The notes under the pieces were generated by a model. The model saw only the letters and a program-made list of their open reading frames with translations. It did no database searches and was not told where the DNA came from. A stretch of DNA of 13,713 nt from Nitrosomonadaceae bacterium (GTDB taxonomy: Bacteria > Pseudomonadota > Gammaproteobacteria > Burkholderiales > Usitatibacteraceae): NCBI GenBank assembly GCA_021300055.1, contig JAJTHU010000164.1, positions 1 through 13,713 of the forward strand. The letters are read 5' to 3'. How positions within the stretch are numbered: position 1 is the stretch's first letter; the number at the start of each line of letters is the position of its first letter. Made by a program: the position numbers and the translations under genes. Below are positions 7,614 to 13,713 of this stretch, one piece after another.

Positions 7614-7671
7614 CGATGCGCCGCCGACCTCGAAACTTGGGCAATGCGTGAGGGCGACGGGGGCGGCTCGC

Positions 7672-7677
7672 TATAAT
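7672..7677 (+). promoter_or_regulatory. Perfect -10 hexamer upstream of the rhodanese gene
   Basis: A TATAAT at 7672-7677 lies 26 bases before the rhodanese ATG and would give a leader of about 20 bases. No TTGACA-like sequence is found 16-18 bases upstream; that stretch is G-rich. Confidence 0.5.
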
Positions 7678-7703
7678 CATGCAACATCGCCGTTCTCAAC
7701 ATC

Positions 7704-8096
7704 ATGAAACATCTCAAACCCAAAGAAGCCGCCGACTTTCTCGCGCACGACCCGACAGCCGTTTTTGTCGATTGCCGAAGTGAGATGGAGTTCCTATTCG
7801 TCGGTCATCCGGTGGGCGCGATGATGATCCCTTGGAATGATGGGCCAGATTGGGACATCAATCCGCACTTCGTCGGTCAAGTGAAAAAAGCCTGCGGGCA
7901 CTCGACCAATCGCCCCGTCGTGTTGATTTGTCGCTCCGGCAACCGTAGCGTCGATGCAGGATTGGCGCTTGAGAGCGCTGGATTCACCAAGGTGTACAAC
8001 GTCCTTGAGGGCTTCGAAGGCGACCTTGACGAGAAGCACCAGCGCGGCAATCTCGGCGGCTGGCGCAAGGCTGGATTACCCTGGGAGCAAGTTTAA
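7704..8096 (+). CDS. Single-domain rhodanese-like protein (sulfurtransferase)
   Basis: A 130-residue cytoplasmic rhodanese-domain protein. The active-site loop CRSGNRS lies at 76-82, with Cys76 as the residue that would carry the persulfide. VFVDCRSEMEF (20-30) is the conserved strand and CRSE motif, GHPVGAMMIPW (34-44) matches the cation/substrate region, and YNVLEGFEGD precedes the usual C-terminal GGWRKAGLPW. It therefore has every feature of an active small sulfurtransferase of the GlpE/PspE size class, but without a signal peptide. The ATG has no clear Shine-Dalgarno site. It stands alone between a promoter and a terminator-like hairpin, divergent from the amidohydrolase operon. The physiological sulfur donor and acceptor are unknown. 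Confidence 0.92.
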   Translation: MKHLKPKEAADFLAHDPTAVFVDCRSEMEFLFVGHPVGAMMIPWNDGPDWDINPHFVGQVKKACGHSTNRPVVLICRSGNRSVDAGLALESAGFTKVYNVLEGFEGDLDEKHQRGNLGGWRKAGLPWEQV

Positions 8097-8102
8097 AAGT
8101 CC

Positions 8103-8165
8103 AGTATTGGCGCGCCCTTTGGGGCACGAAAATGGCTGAAACTATCCGCCAATACTAGAGTTTTT
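8103..8165 (+). terminator. Terminator-like hairpin after the rhodanese gene
   Basis: AGTATTGGCG (8103-8112) pairs perfectly with CGCCAATACT (8147-8156). The 34-base loop contains its own small stem (8114-8117 with 8122-8125), and a T-run starts at 8161. The stem is 10 bp, but the large loop makes it a non-standard terminator. Confidence 0.55.
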
Positions 8166-8185
8166 CTACTGACGCCTGCCTCCGA

Positions 8186-8527
8186 ATGTCCCTCCGCGCC
8201 TTCTACCTCATCGCCGCAATCATCGGCGGTATCGCGCCATACGCCACTTACTTTGGCTACCTCGCCTACGTGCCCGGCGCATCGGGCGCATTGGGACTGG
8301 TGTGGGGGAGCGCCATCAGCGCCGCAACGTTGATCGACTTCACGATTTCATGTGTCGTGTTTTGGCCGTTTCTTTACACTGAAGCGAAGCGACTCGGCAT
8401 TCGCCACTGGTGGGCGTTCATCCCCGCGAATCTCATCATCGGCTTGTCGTTTGCGCTGCCTGCGTTTCTATATGTTCGCGAGCGCAAGCTAACGGCGCTG
8501 GCACAGCCGCTGTCGCCTTCAGCCTGA
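8186..8527 (+). CDS. DUF2834 small membrane protein
   Basis: A 113-residue protein of unknown function with three predicted membrane helices, at about 5-28, 35-60 and 76-95. The middle segment WPFLYTEAKRLGIRHWW followed by GLSFALPAFLYVRER is the pattern I recognise as DUF2834. No catalytic residues are evident. The ATG at 8186 follows the terminator-like hairpin by about 20 bases with no strong ribosome site. The stop is 22 bases before the MFS transporter start on the same strand, so the two are probably co-transcribed. Confidence 0.8.
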   Translation: MSLRAFYLIAAIIGGIAPYATYFGYLAYVPGASGALGLVWGSAISAATLIDFTISCVVFWPFLYTEAKRLGIRHWWAFIPANLIIGLSFALPAFLYVRERKLTALAQPLSPSA

Positions 8528-8549
8528 CCCGCGCAAACTCGTTGAGTGC

Positions 8550-9860
8550 ATGACATCTCCACCGCTCTCACTCGCATGGCTGATTTGGGGTCTGGGCGCG
8601 GCGCTTTACTTCATTGGCTTCTACCAGCGTGTCGCCCCCGCAGTCATCACGAGTGAACTTTCCCAAGCCTTCTCGCTGAGTGCGGCCGGGCTTGGCAATC
8701 TCTCGGCGTTTTACTTCTACGCCTATGTGGCGATGCAAATTCCGACAGGCCTGCTGGCCGATCGCTACGGCCCGCGCATCTTGCTCACCTGCGGGGCGGT
8801 CGGGACAGCCGTTGGCACAGCGGTGTTCGCCATGGCGGACTCCACCACGATGGCCAATATGGGTCGACTCTTGATTGGTGGCTCGGTCGGCGTCGCGTTT
8901 GTGTCGATGCTGAAGTTGGCCGCACATTGGATGCCCGCGCGGCAATTTGCGCTCGCTTCTGCGGCAGCGCTCGCGGTCGGCGTGTTCGGCGCAGTTTCTG
9001 CCGGTGCACCGCTGCGCATGTTGGTGGATGCATTCGGCTGGCGTGGAGTCATGTGGGTGAGTGCCGCTATCACGCTCGGCGTGGCCCTCGCAGCATGGTG
9101 GATTGTGCGCGACGACCCTACGGCGCGCGGTTACCGAAGTTACGCCGCGCACATCAGCACGCAACCGGATACCGCCCCTAACCACCTCGACACCCGTGGT
9201 GGCGTGATAACGGGCTTGCGCGAAGTGTGGAGCTATCGAAATACCGTTCTGCTGTTCTTCTTGTCGGGCTCGATGACGGGCATGGTGCTGACCTTTGCCG
9301 GACTATGGGGCGTGCCCTTTTTGACCACGCACTATTCGCTATCGCAAACCTCCGCCGCCGCGCTGTGTTCCGTGATGATGATCGCTTGGGCGGTGGGCAC
9401 ACTGGTATTCAGCACGCTGAGTGATCGCATCGGTCGCCGCCGTCCGCTCTATCTCGCTGGTGTTGCGGGCGCGATGGCGTTGTGGGCGGTATTGATCTAT
9501 ACGCGCATTGAGTCGACGACGCTGCTCAGCGCGCTTATCGCTGCAATCGGGTTTTGTGCGGGTTGCTTCATCATTAGCTTCGCGTTCGCCAAAGAAAGCG
9601 TCCCCGCCCACCTATCGGGAACAGCCTCAGGCGTGGCCAACATGGGTGTGATTTCGGGGCCGATGATTCTTCAACCGCTGGTGGGTGCGCTGCTGGACCG
9701 CTCTTGGCAAGGAACAATGGGCAGCGGCGGCTTCGCGGGCAAGCGCGTTTTTGACTTTGCCGCCTACAGCGATGCATTCTCGGTCATGCTGCTTTGGGGT
9801 GCGCTGTCGCTTTTATTGCTCGCGTTTACCCGCGAGACCTTCTGCAAACAGCGCCCTTAG
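8550..9860 (+). CDS. MFS transporter, substrate unknown
   Basis: A 436-residue, twelve-helix major facilitator protein of the inner membrane. The diagnostic loop motif between helices 2 and 3 is GLLADRYGPR (67-76), and its copy in the second half is STLSDRIGRRRP (288-299). The first helix carries FYQRVAPAVITSEL, a signature I associate with an uncharacterised proteobacterial MFS group in which helix 2 reads NLSAFYFYAYVAMQIPTG. A charged, less hydrophobic central loop spans about 185-225. The ATG at 8550 has a weak GAG upstream. It follows the DUF2834 gene on the same strand. A symporter for a small organic acid or amino acid is possible, but nothing in the sequence fixes the substrate. Confidence 0.88.
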   Translation: MTSPPLSLAWLIWGLGAALYFIGFYQRVAPAVITSELSQAFSLSAAGLGNLSAFYFYAYVAMQIPTGLLADRYGPRILLTCGAVGTAVGTAVFAMADSTTMANMGRLLIGGSVGVAFVSMLKLAAHWMPARQFALASAAALAVGVFGAVSAGAPLRMLVDAFGWRGVMWVSAAITLGVALAAWWIVRDDPTARGYRSYAAHISTQPDTAPNHLDTRGGVITGLREVWSYRNTVLLFFLSGSMTGMVLTFAGLWGVPFLTTHYSLSQTSAAALCSVMMIAWAVGTLVFSTLSDRIGRRRPLYLAGVAGAMALWAVLIYTRIESTTLLSALIAAIGFCAGCFIISFAFAKESVPAHLSGTASGVANMGVISGPMILQPLVGALLDRSWQGTMGSGGFAGKRVFDFAAYSDAFSVMLLWGALSLLLLAFTRETFCKQRP

Positions 9861-9879
9861 CGCGGGCACCCGCCCGCGC
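9860..9879 (+). repeat. GC-rich hairpin at the MFS stop codon
   Basis: GCGCGGGC (9860-9867) and GCCCGCGC (9872-9879) form a perfect 8-bp stem with an ACCC loop, beginning at the last base of the TAG stop. No T-run follows, so it is a transcript-end or stability hairpin candidate rather than a standard terminator. Confidence 0.5.
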
Positions 9880-9910
9880 CGCCGCTCAGAGGCAGTGACA
9901 CACTAGCAGG

Positions 9911-9949
9911 CGAATTGGGCGGCAAATAACGGCCAGTTCGGGCAATTCG
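9911..9949. repeat. 7-bp inverted repeat upstream of the OGT gene
   Basis: CGAATTG (9911-9917) and CAATTCG (9943-9949) are exact complements separated by 25 bases, in the short gap between the MFS and OGT genes. It may be an operator or a transcript hairpin. A GATAAT (9966-9971) lies downstream and could be a -10 element without a good -35. The rest of this gap holds nothing I recognise. Confidence 0.3.
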
Positions 9950-10001
9950 TTCGGTGGGCGATTTCGATAATGGTGTTCTCACCCTTACGTCCGAACCCGC
10001 C

Positions 10002-12020
10002 ATGAGAACCCCCTCGCGTTCCTCTACATCACGCTCATATGCATCTCGTCGTCAGTCGTCTGACGCGCTGTTGGGCCGCGCCATCGCACTTGCGCAGCGG
10101 GGTACAGACGATGAGGCCGAATTGAACTTCGAGCGAGCGCTCGCGACGGATCCATCATCGCCGGTGGCGCTCGTCCACACCGCTGATTTCTACGTGCGCC
10201 GCAAGCAGCCAGAACGTGCGATCCCGCTGTTTTCTCGGCTCACCGAACTTCAGCCAAACAACCCCGAGTGTTGGCGCAACCTTGCCGTCGGCTACAGCTC
10301 TGCCGGCGATCATGCCCACGCGCTTGAGGCCTTCAGTCGCGCCACGGCCATCGATCCAAACTACTCGATTGCGGCTGAGGGGATGGCACGCTCTCTCATC
10401 CGCCTAGGTCGCCCCCGTGATGCCGTAGAAGTGCTCCAACAAGTGCTCGCGCGCGAGCCCGGGAACCATCGTGCCCTGTTCACGCTTGGCTCAACGTTAA
10501 CTGAAATGGGCGAACTTGATGCGGCCGAAATCGCTTTCCTTCAGCTCATCATCGCCCAACCAGATTGGGCGGAGGCTCACGCCAACATCGGCCGCATTCA
10601 CGTACTGCGAGGTGCCGGATACCATGAGGCAGCGCTGCAATCGCTGCAGACTGCGCTGAAGCTGAAGCCTGATCTCGCCAGCACGCTAATCAATCTGGGA
10701 ACCACACTTCTTGCAATGGGGCGTGTTGAAGCCGCCGCAGAAGCGCTACGCGATGCCCTTGCCACACAACCCGACGACGCGCGTGCGTTTAGCAATTTGC
10801 TTTTTTGTCTGCAGAACGATCACAATATTTCGAACAAAGCGCTTTATGCAGAGCACCGTCGCTTCGCTCTGCGTTTCGAAGCACCACTCAAGGCGCATTG
10901 GCCCAAACACCAAAATTCACGCGTGCCCGATCGCAAACTCCGCGTCGGCTATGTCTCCGCTGATTTGCGCGAGCACCCAGTGGCATTGTTTCTAGAGCCC
11001 CTACTCATTCATCGTGATCGCGAGTCATTCGAGCTTTGCTTTTACAGCAATCATCTTCAAGTGGACGCCGTCACAGAAAGACTCAAAGGATATGCCGACG
11101 AGTGGACCTCTTGTACGCATCTAAGTGATGACGAGCTGGCAGCAAAAATCATTCAGGATCGCATCGACATCCTCGTCGATCTCTCGGGGCACACGGGAGG
11201 GCACCGCCTGCTAACCTTCGCGCGCAAGCCCGCACCGATTCAAGCGACCTACATTGGGTACGGTGGCACGACAGGTCTTGATGCAATAGATTACCGCATC
11301 ACTGACGCTTGGCTCGATCCCGAAGGCGTTACCGATGCGCTGCATTCCGAGAAACTGGCACGGCTTGCTTGTGGTGCTGCCGCATTCCAAGGCGCTCCTG
11401 GTTCGCCGCCAATTTCACCGCTACCCGCGCTCAACGGGGCGGGTGTCACTTTGGCTTGCCTCAACAACCCGCGCAAGATTCGCCCGCCGGCAGTCGCGCT
11501 TTGGGCACGTCTATTGCAAGCGCGGACTGATGCTCGACTCGTGCTCGGTAGCACCTCGGACGCCGGGGTGCGCGATGCGCTGCTCGCGCAGTTCGTCGCT
11601 GCCGGCATCGATGCTTCGCGCATTCAGTTTCAACCGTGGATGGCAATGCCGCAATACCTAGCCTCACACGCGCACGTTGATATCGCGCTCGATCCGTTTC
11701 CGTATAACGGCGGGACCACCAGCTATCACTCATTATGGATGGGCGTGCCGTTTGTGACGCTAGCGGGTGATCGCACCATGTCGCGCGTCGGCGCGGGCAT
11801 CTTGGGCGCAACGGGGCTTGACGACTGGATCGCACAGTCACCCGATGAATACATCGATATTGTGCTGCGCAAGCTTGAGGATTTGCCCGAACTCAACGCG
11901 CTTCGATTCTCGCTTCGTGATCGCGTTGGCGCCCCTGACCGCAACTCACCACAGAATGTCACACGCGCGCTAGAGAACGCTTACCGCGCGATGTGGCAAC
12001 GCTGGTGTGCCGGCAATTAA
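10002..12020 (+). CDS. TPR protein with OGT-type (GT41) O-linked GlcNAc transferase domain
   Basis: A 672-residue bacterial homologue of O-GlcNAc transferase. Residues about 20-270 are tandem tetratricopeptide repeats of about 34 residues, for example PECWRNLAVGYSSAGDHAHALEAF. Residues about 310-665 are the two GT41 lobes: GYVSADLREHPVALFLEPLL with the conserved His325, DILVDLSGHTGGHRLLTFARKPAPIQATYIGYGGTTGLDAIDYR, NNPRKI with Lys492, and DIALDPFPYNGGTTSYHSLWMGVPFVTLAGDR, the nucleotide-sugar pocket. All pocket motifs look intact. It would modify serine or threonine of cytoplasmic proteins; the donor may differ from UDP-GlcNAc in bacteria. I chose the ATG at 10002; a GTG at 9954 would add 16 residues, and neither has a good ribosome site. 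No flagellin, adhesin or other obvious acceptor is adjacent. Confidence 0.9.
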   Translation: MRTPSRSSTSRSYASRRQSSDALLGRAIALAQRGTDDEAELNFERALATDPSSPVALVHTADFYVRRKQPERAIPLFSRLTELQPNNPECWRNLAVGYSSAGDHAHALEAFSRATAIDPNYSIAAEGMARSLIRLGRPRDAVEVLQQVLAREPGNHRALFTLGSTLTEMGELDAAEIAFLQLIIAQPDWAEAHANIGRIHVLRGAGYHEAALQSLQTALKLKPDLASTLINLGTTLLAMGRVEAAAEALRDALATQPDDARAFSNLLFCLQNDHNISNKALYAEHRRFALRFEAPLKAHWPKHQNSRVPDRKLRVGYVSADLREHPVALFLEPLLIHRDRESFELCFYSNHLQVDAVTERLKGYADEWTSCTHLSDDELAAKIIQDRIDILVDLSGHTGGHRLLTFARKPAPIQATYIGYGGTTGLDAIDYRITDAWLDPEGVTDALHSEKLARLACGAAAFQGAPGSPPISPLPALNGAGVTLACLNNPRKIRPPAVALWARLLQARTDARLVLGSTSDAGVRDALLAQFVAAGIDASRIQFQPWMAMPQYLASHAHVDIALDPFPYNGGTTSYHSLWMGVPFVTLAGDRTMSRVGAGILGATGLDDWIAQSPDEYIDIVLRKLEDLPELNALRFSLRDRVGAPDRNSPQNVTRALENAYRAMWQRWCAGN

Positions 12021-13273
12021 CCTGCGTTCGCGTGACGGTGTCGGCCCGTTAACCGTCGGTAGGTATACCAACACGTAAACCCCGTCACCATCAGGCCGCC
12101 CATCCCCAGCGACAGCCAGATGTGGGAATGCGAAAGTGCGGGCGAAATCAACCCCGCCACCAGCACGTTCACCATTCCCGTGATGAAGCCCGATAACGAG
12201 GTCGCCATACCGCGCCGCGCGGGAAACAAGTTCATCACCATGATGGACAGCGAGGGGAATGCAAGCGCCGAACCCACCGCGTAGCAGCCGATGGGGATGA
12301 CCGCCCACGGTAACGATGGCTTGCCGGTGACCGCGTAGGCAACGTTGATCGATGCTGCCGCGAGCATGATCATGTATCCGGCACGGATGGTCTTTTCCGG
12401 CTTCCACTTTCCGGCGACACGCCCAGAGATAAATGCTCCCAGCATGATGCCGCCAATGCCCGGTGCGAACAGCCACGCGTACTCAGTAGGGCCGAGACCG
12501 AGCTGCTGCGGCAGGTAAATCGGTGCGGAGAGAATGTAGAGAAAGAACCCGTTGAAGTTAAAGCCCGCCGCAAGCGACAGCAAGATGAGCGGTGCGTTTG
12601 CGCCGACTTGGCGGTAACCCTCCACTAGTGGTCCAGGCTTGAACGGCTGACGCCGCTCGTGTGGCAGCGTCTCGTGGATGACGCGCGCACTCAACACAAT
12701 GAGCAGCAAGGTAAACGCTGCGATAAACCAAAAGATCGAATGCCAACCAAGCCCGGTGTACAAGAATCCACCAAGAATTGGCGCGATAGCGGGCGCGATG
12801 CCAAACCACAGCGTGACCATCGACATGATGCGTTGCGCATCAACGTCACCGTAGAGGTCGCGCACCATCGCGCGACCGACCACCATACCGGCCCCCACCG
12901 AAAGCCCTTGCATTGCGCGCCAAAAAAGCAGCTGCGAAATCGTCGTACTCAACGCACAACCGACACTCGCTACAAAAAAAACGATTAACCCACCCAAGAT
13001 GACGGGCTTACGACCAAAACTATCCGACAGCGCGCCGTGGAACAAAAACATAAAGGCGAATGCGAACAGATAGACCGAGAACGTCTGCTGCATTTGCAGC
13101 GTCGTGGCCCCGAGGTCCGTGGCGATCGACGGAAACGCCGGAATATACGTATCCACCGCGAAAGGGCCGAGCATGCCGAGGGCGGCGAGCAGCAGCGCTA
13201 GCAACCACTTGGGCGTGGCGTGATGCGCGTGCGGTCGTTCGGGCGAATGCTGGGAACGGGACGGGGGTGACAT
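12017..13273 (-). CDS. Bcr/CflA-type multidrug efflux MFS transporter
   Basis: A 418-residue, twelve-helix inner-membrane proton antiporter of the Bcr/CflA drug-resistance group. Early signatures are GPFAVDTYIPAFPSI in helix 1, the DHA1-type loop GALSDSFGRKPV (80-91), and RAMQGLSVGAGMVVGRAMVRD with the helix-4 arginine. The block AWLFAPGIGGIMLGAFISGRVAGKW is typical of the second half. The cytoplasmic N-terminus is rich in His and Pro (HSPERPHAHHATPK). I start at the ATG at 13273; a TTG five codons earlier is possible but less likely. It is convergent with the OGT gene: the two TAA stops share the palindrome TTAA (12017-12020). Family substrates are drugs such as bicyclomycin and chloramphenicol, and also sulfonamides or cysteine; the actual substrate here is unknown. 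Confidence 0.92.
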   Translation of the reverse strand: MSPPSRSQHSPERPHAHHATPKWLLALLLAALGMLGPFAVDTYIPAFPSIATDLGATTLQMQQTFSVYLFAFAFMFLFHGALSDSFGRKPVILGGLIVFFVASVGCALSTTISQLLFWRAMQGLSVGAGMVVGRAMVRDLYGDVDAQRIMSMVTLWFGIAPAIAPILGGFLYTGLGWHSIFWFIAAFTLLLIVLSARVIHETLPHERRQPFKPGPLVEGYRQVGANAPLILLSLAAGFNFNGFFLYILSAPIYLPQQLGLGPTEYAWLFAPGIGGIMLGAFISGRVAGKWKPEKTIRAGYMIMLAAASINVAYAVTGKPSLPWAVIPIGCYAVGSALAFPSLSIMVMNLFPARRGMATSLSGFITGMVNVLVAGLISPALSHSHIWLSLGMGGLMVTGFTCWYTYRRLTGRHRHANAG

Positions 13274-13337
13274 TAACTCAGCTGGCAAAACACAAGGCGG
13301 CGCGAGCGCAAGCGAGTGCGCAGCGAAGTTGAGAGTT

Positions 13338-13385
13338 TGAAGCAGTTTGTGCCGTTGCGCGCGTTTGCAGCGAGAAACTGCTTCA
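13338..13385. repeat. Perfect 11-bp inverted repeat between comM and the Bcr/CflA gene
   Basis: TGAAGCAGTTT (13338-13348) and AAACTGCTTCA (13375-13385) are exact complements separated by 26 bases. It lies in the 139-base gap between the comM stop and the transporter start. No T tract follows on either strand, so this is a possible operator or a paired hairpin, not a standard terminator. No convincing promoter is visible in the rest of this gap. Confidence 0.5.
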
Positions 13386-13391
13386 GGTCAC

Positions 13392-13411
13392 CTTAGCGCA
13401 GGAGCGCTAAG
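13392..13411 (-). repeat. 8-bp hairpin just after the comM stop codon
   Basis: CTTAGCGC (13392-13399) and GCGCTAAG (13404-13411) form a perfect stem with a 4-base loop. On the minus strand it begins one base after the comM TAG. It is placed where a terminator is expected but lacks a T-run. Confidence 0.5.
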
Positions 13412-13412
13412 C

Positions 13413-13572
13413 CTACCCCATCGCGACGCGGCGATATTGGATTCCCTCTGCCACGTGCGGCGCCTCAATGGCGTCACTCGCCGCCAAATCCGCAATGGTG
13501 CGCGCCAGTTCGAGCACGCGGTGATATGCGCGCGCGGACAGACCCATTTTCTGAATCGCAGCGCGCAGCAGG
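13413..13572 (-). pseudogene. comM: 3' remnant of comM (YifB, Mg-chelatase-like AAA+ helicase), cut by an IS21-family element
   Basis: About 52 codons remain, ending at TAG (13413-13415). The readable C-terminus is LLRAAIQKMGLSARAYHRV, then LELARTIADLAASDAIEAP and HVAEGIQYRRVAMG. The core SARAYHRVLxxARTIADLA followed by HVAEAIQYRR is the conserved end of ComM, a hexameric branch-migration helicase that widens recombination tracts during natural transformation; the full protein is about 500 residues. Upstream, homology stops at about 13572, where the insertion-sequence end begins, and the frame then reads into non-homologous codons without a start. The visible part can only be a remnant; whether the rest of comM lies beyond the element is outside the window. 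Confidence 0.85.
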
Positions 13573-13713
13573 TGTTGCCGCCGACCGAATATTGACCCAC
13601 TTTTAGGGGTTATGCCGCTTCAATATTGACCTAGGTGTTCTACTTGCCTGCCTAATTTTTAGGCGGGAGATAAAGGTTGATCACCATGGAAATGTTAGGC
13701 AGGATTCGAAGGA
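13573..13713 (+). mobile_element. Left end of an IS21-family insertion sequence (runs off right edge)
   Basis: The element end is placed at the TG at 13573, right where comM homology stops. Inside it, AATATTGACC occurs twice (13588-13597 and 13622-13631), 34 bases apart. Repeated terminal transposase-binding sites of this kind are typical of IS21-family ends. They are followed by a short AT-loop inverted repeat (13650-13655 with 13659-13664) and the start of an istA-like gene. The opposite end and the target duplication are outside the window, so the exact boundary is provisional to a few bases. Confidence 0.75.
13686..13713 (+). CDS. istA: IS21-family transposase IstA, first nine codons (partial)
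   Basis: The ATG at 13686 opens MEMLGRIRR, the N-terminus I recognise from IS21-family IstA transposases, just before the helix-turn-helix that would bind the terminal repeats. An AAAGG (13672-13676) lies 9 bases upstream as a plausible ribosome site; a second ATG two codons later is possible. Only 28 bases are visible, so the identification depends partly on the terminal repeats next to it. Confidence 0.65.

Noticed and set aside
7637..7642. TTGGGC as a -35 element for the rhodanese promoter
   Set aside because: It is 29 bases from the TATAAT, far beyond the usual 16-18 base spacing.
8568..9185. 205-codon minus-strand open frame opposite the MFS gene
   Set aside because: Antisense to a clear twelve-helix transporter; its His/Arg/Gly-rich composition is typical of reverse reading of a GC-rich membrane-protein gene.
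13289..13330. GC-rich repetitive stretch upstream of the Bcr/CflA gene as a repeat array
   Set aside because: Only short imperfect GCG-rich alternations are present; no regular unit or spacer, so neither a CRISPR nor a tandem array.

Overview
This 13.7 kb window looks like a chromosomal piece from a moderately high-GC Gram-negative bacterium, most likely a betaproteobacterium related to Burkholderiales. That placement is an inference. It rests on the protein styles (fused-domain MetH, an iron-sulfur L-serine dehydratase with a terminal cysteine, a Bcr/CflA pump, a comM tail), on GTG starts and on dense gene packing. There are no rRNA or tRNA genes, no CRISPR array and no replication origin that I can see.

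Layout, left to right. (1) Positions 1-1514, minus strand: the first ~504 codons of cobalamin-dependent methionine synthase (metH), running off the left edge. (2) Positions 1515-1684: a 170-base leader/intergenic region with a good sigma70-like promoter for metH, followed by two mutually exclusive RNA hairpins, one of which is a textbook intrinsic terminator only 17 bases before the metH start codon. (3) Positions 1685-7569, minus strand: a tightly coupled five-gene operon read from right to left. It encodes an M20 amidohydrolase, L-serine dehydratase, a membrane fusion protein, an FtsX/MacB-type permease and a LolD/MacB-type ATPase. Junctions are 4-base GTGA overlaps or gaps of 1-3 bases. (4) Positions 7570-7703: a divergent promoter region. 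(5) Positions 7704-12020, plus strand: a small rhodanese with its own terminator-like hairpin, a DUF2834 membrane protein, an MFS transporter, and a TPR protein with an OGT-type (GT41) glycosyltransferase domain. (6) Positions 12017-13273, minus strand: a Bcr/CflA-type drug exporter, convergent with the OGT gene and sharing its stop region. (7) Positions 13274-13412: an intergenic stretch with two strong inverted repeats. (8) Positions 13413-13572: the last ~52 codons of comM (minus strand), cut off by (9) the left end of an IS21-family insertion sequence, whose istA start is the last thing in the window.

How the genes may work together: the five-gene operon couples hydrolysis of an N-acyl or amide conjugate, serine deamination to pyruvate and ammonia, and a three-part ABC exporter (adaptor-permease-ATPase, the same gene order as DevBCA). 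The exported substrate cannot be read from the sequence, and this combination is the most system-like object here. The second item of interest is the possible transcription attenuator in front of metH. The third is the IS insertion that breaks comM, a gene for a helicase used in natural transformation.
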